From contig CANMVS010000001.1 of assembly GCA_947501445.1 (NCBI GenBank), forward strand, positions 310,001 to 374,000: a stretch of DNA of 64,000 nucleotides. The letters run 5' to 3'. A program made the position numbers and the translations under genes. Positions within the stretch are counted from its first letter, which is position 1. Each line of letters opens with the position of its first letter. This DNA is from an uncultured Rhizobiaceae group bacterium. Its GTDB lineage: Bacteria; Pseudomonadota; Alphaproteobacteria; Rhizobiales; Rhizobiaceae. The notes beneath the pieces were generated by a model. The model was given only the letters and a program-made list of their open reading frames with translations, was not told where the DNA came from and ran no database searches. This document shows, piece by piece, positions 62,007-64,000 of this stretch.

Positions 62007-63281
62007 TTAACCCGGGGCAAGATGGGCCACACAGGCACCCGTCTCATAGTAAGCCATTTTTATCGCAGAAAAGCGCTCCGGATGCGATCCGACCACGCGT
62101 ATTGGCAATACATCCTCATCGCCTTCAGCCAAAAACGCCGCTGCTGTTGCCCCAAACAGTGTCCCTGGACCAATTCCCCGACCGGAATAGCCGAAAATGG
62201 ACAGGGCATTTGGTCCCATGCTGACGATTTTTGGCAGGTGATCTGATGTCATGGCAATCCGGCCATGCCAGGCATTTTCCAGTCTGGCGCTGCCAAGCGC
62301 CGGGTACAATTGCTTCAGCTTGAGGCGAGCCCAGCGTTTATGTATGTGCGAGGCCATATGCCCAAGAGAACCAATAGCACCCACAATCAGACGCCCTGTC
62401 GCATCCATGCGAAATGATGACATGACTGTCGCAGTATCCCAACACCCCTGCCCGCCGGGCAAAACACTTGCCGCTTCATCAGCAGAAAGCGGCTGTGTTG
62501 CCAACTGAAAATAATGCACGGGTATATAATTGGGTGACAGAACACCGGTGATATTCGCATGATAGGCATTTGTCGCCATCAACATGGCCTGCGCCACAAC
62601 GAGGCCATTTGCAGTTTGTACATGCCATTTATCGTCTTTTCGCTCGATCGAAATGGCAGCGCTATTGGTATAAATCTGCGCGCCCGCGCGCTGTGCTGCC
62701 CGCGCCAGCCCAACACAATAAGCCAGGGGTTGTATGGTCCCCGCACGCGCGTCATGAAGCGCGCCAAGAAACTGATGAGAACCGGTTTTACTCGCAGTTT
62801 GCCGATCATCAAGCCGCGAAACGGGGGCACCGCGACGAAGAAGCTGACTATAGCGGTCATCAATTTCCATCAATCCCTTGACGGAATGGGCGCAATGCAG
62901 CGTCCCATTACGAACTGGTTCGCAGGCAATTTTATGCTTCTCAATCAACTCAAATACCAGATCCGGTGCAGCACCAAGCATGGTGTTCAATCGCAAACCC
63001 GCATCCTGCCCGATTTTCTCCTCAACAAGATCCGGTGGCATCCACAAACCCGCGTTGACAAGGCCGACGTTGCGTCCCGAGCCGCCGTACCCGACTGATG
63101 CCGCTTCCAGCAGGCAGGTTGTCATTCCAAGTTCAGCGGCGTGAAGCGCAGCCGAGCAACCGGTAAAACCACCGCCCAGTATCACCAGATCGACGTGACT
63201 ATCCCCCTCCAGGGTCGACGTCGGAACGTGTTCCTGATTGCTCAATTGCCAAAGACTACTGTCGACGCTGCGATTATTCAT
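62007..63281 (-). CDS. FAD-dependent amine/amino-acid oxidoreductase (PuuB/OrdL-like)
   Basis: This 424-residue DAO-family flavoprotein has DLVILGGGFTGCSAALHAAELG, followed by LLEA, for FAD binding; GYGGSGRNVGLVNAGLWMPPDL, the N-terminal PuuB/OrdL-like substrate loop; and a C-terminal GYSGRGIGPGTLFGATAAAFL FAD contact. Members oxidise gamma-glutamylputrescine or related amines, producing an aldehyde that can feed to glutamate or GABA. It is divergent from gltS with 204 bp between, which suits an amine or glutamate catabolic pairing. It differs in sequence from the DadA-like enzyme at 4161. Confidence 0.85.
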   Translation of the reverse strand: MNNRSVDSSLWQLSNQEHVPTSTLEGDSHVDLVILGGGFTGCSAALHAAELGMTTCLLEAASVGYGGSGRNVGLVNAGLWMPPDLVEEKIGQDAGLRLNTMLGAAPDLVFELIEKHKIACEPVRNGTLHCAHSVKGLMEIDDRYSQLLRRGAPVSRLDDRQTASKTGSHQFLGALHDARAGTIQPLAYCVGLARAAQRAGAQIYTNSAAISIERKDDKWHVQTANGLVVAQAMLMATNAYHANITGVLSPNYIPVHYFQLATQPLSADEAASVLPGGQGCWDTATVMSSFRMDATGRLIVGAIGSLGHMASHIHKRWARLKLKQLYPALGSARLENAWHGRIAMTSDHLPKIVSMGPNALSIFGYSGRGIGPGTLFGATAAAFLAEGDEDVLPIRVVGSHPERFSAIKMAYYETGACVAHLAPG

Positions 63282-63485
63282 GAAATTGGTAAAACTGAAT
63301 CCGGATCATTTCACAAGGGGCAAAAGTGAAATTCCTGACGGTTGTCTTATCCAGACAAAAGGCCACCGGAATATTGACCTCACGGAAAGCATTGGCCGCG
63401 AATTGCCTTTTGCGGCCCAGTCTGCGATTTGTGCAGTCAACGCAGCATTTAAGTCAATCACAATTATTGATTTCAGGAAGAACGC

Positions 63486-64000
63486 ATGAATAGTCCAGAT
63501 AGCACTCTTGTTGAAGTTCCGGATTTTATTGCCGTAACCATTGGTCTTCTGGTCTTTTTTCTTGGTGCGTTTCTAACCCGTAAAATTGATATATTGAAAA
63601 ACTATAATATCCCCGAGCCCGTGGCCGGGGGCATAGCTGCTGCTTTGATAACCTGGGCCGCATTTTCATTTTTCAGCATCGAGATCTCATTTGATCTATC
63701 CACTCGTGACGAATTGCTGGTGATATTCTTCACAACCATTGGATTAAACGCCCGCCTGTCTGACCTCATCGCCGGCGGTCGTCTTCTGCTGATCCTTTTA
63801 GCCATTACGATTATGTTCATCATATTTCAAAATTGCGTTGGTCTGGCTGGTGCCATTTTGTTTGATTTGCCCAAACCGGTCAGTATCCTGCTCGGTTCTG
63901 CATCCCTTATCGGTGGGCATGGAACTGCCATCGCCTGGGCTCCGGTGGTCGAGACAACAACAGGGTTTGCCGCGGCCGGTGAAATCGGTATCGCCGCGGC
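63486..64000 (+). CDS. gltS: Sodium/glutamate symporter, N-terminal part
   Basis: The first 171 residues of a GltS protein run to the window edge. Helices and family motifs are clear: FIAVTIGLLVFFLGAFLTRK, YNIPEPVAGGIAAALITWAAF, IFFTTIGLNARLSDLIAGG and LLGSASLIGGHGTAIAWAPV, the re-entrant glycine-rich loop of the transporter. It imports glutamate with sodium. ATG 63486 has AGGAAG upstream. Truncated by the end of the window, not by mutation. Confidence 0.93.
   Translation, partial: MNSPDSTLVEVPDFIAVTIGLLVFFLGAFLTRKIDILKNYNIPEPVAGGIAAALITWAAFSFFSIEISFDLSTRDELLVIFFTTIGLNARLSDLIAGGRLLLILLAITIMFIIFQNCVGLAGAILFDLPKPVSILLGSASLIGGHGTAIAWAPVVETTTGFAAAGEIGIAA

Overview
The window reads as a piece of chromosome from an alphaproteobacterium, most likely a marine or soil member of the Rhizobiales (Hyphomicrobiales). 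The evidence is the rhizobial-type malonate cluster (TRAP transporter, malonyl-CoA decarboxylase, malonyl-CoA synthetase, GntR regulator), a DMSP demethylase-like gene, many peptide-type ABC and TRAP transporters, several TTG/GTG starts, and a roughly 100-bp two-hairpin intergenic repeat reminiscent of rhizobial RIME elements. GC content looks intermediate. I see no rRNA, tRNA, CRISPR array, insertion sequence or phage gene. The species is inferred from gene content only.

Layout. 1-7.4 kb: an unknown protein, a TetR regulator divergent from a DUF2306 membrane protein with a clear double operator, a GntR regulator, a decayed-looking gap, an FAD oxidoreductase, and an L,D-transpeptidase coupled to a HAD hydrolase. 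7.4-20 kb: a gene-free gap, MazG-like and NudK-like nucleotide hydrolases, a three-gene unit of two small membrane proteins plus a secreted DNA/RNA endonuclease, proline iminopeptidase, an MFS exporter, an ArsR-amidase pair divergent from a CocE-type hydrolase, and a metal module (CDF exporter, MerR regulator, Cys-rich protein behind a MerR-type promoter). 20-40 kb: a five-gene dipeptide-type ABC operon, TetR/DUF4345, a guanidine-II riboswitch in front of sugE/gdx, an archaeal-type peptidyl-tRNA hydrolase, a hybrid sensor kinase and response regulator next to a large autotransporter, and a second peptide-type ABC operon. 40-54 kb: an MFS gene, MarR divergent from a flavin monooxygenase, a tiny Cys-rich protein, a PhoX-family protein, the matPQMAB/matR malonate cluster, and dmdA. 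54-64 kb: LysR divergent from an ArsP/UPF0718-type permease, a run of transporters including a second such permease, an FAD oxidoreductase, and the start of gltS, which runs off the window.

Together the genes describe a scavenging heterotroph: uptake of peptides, malonate and glutamate, amine or amino-acid oxidation, probable DMSP use, phosphate scavenging, and export of metals, guanidinium and other toxicants under one-component regulators. The signals the gene calls do not explain are the repeat that occupies every convergent gene junction longer than 100 bp, the stem-loop between binding-protein and next gene in all three transporter operons, the riboswitch, and several palindromic operators that pair with adjacent regulators.
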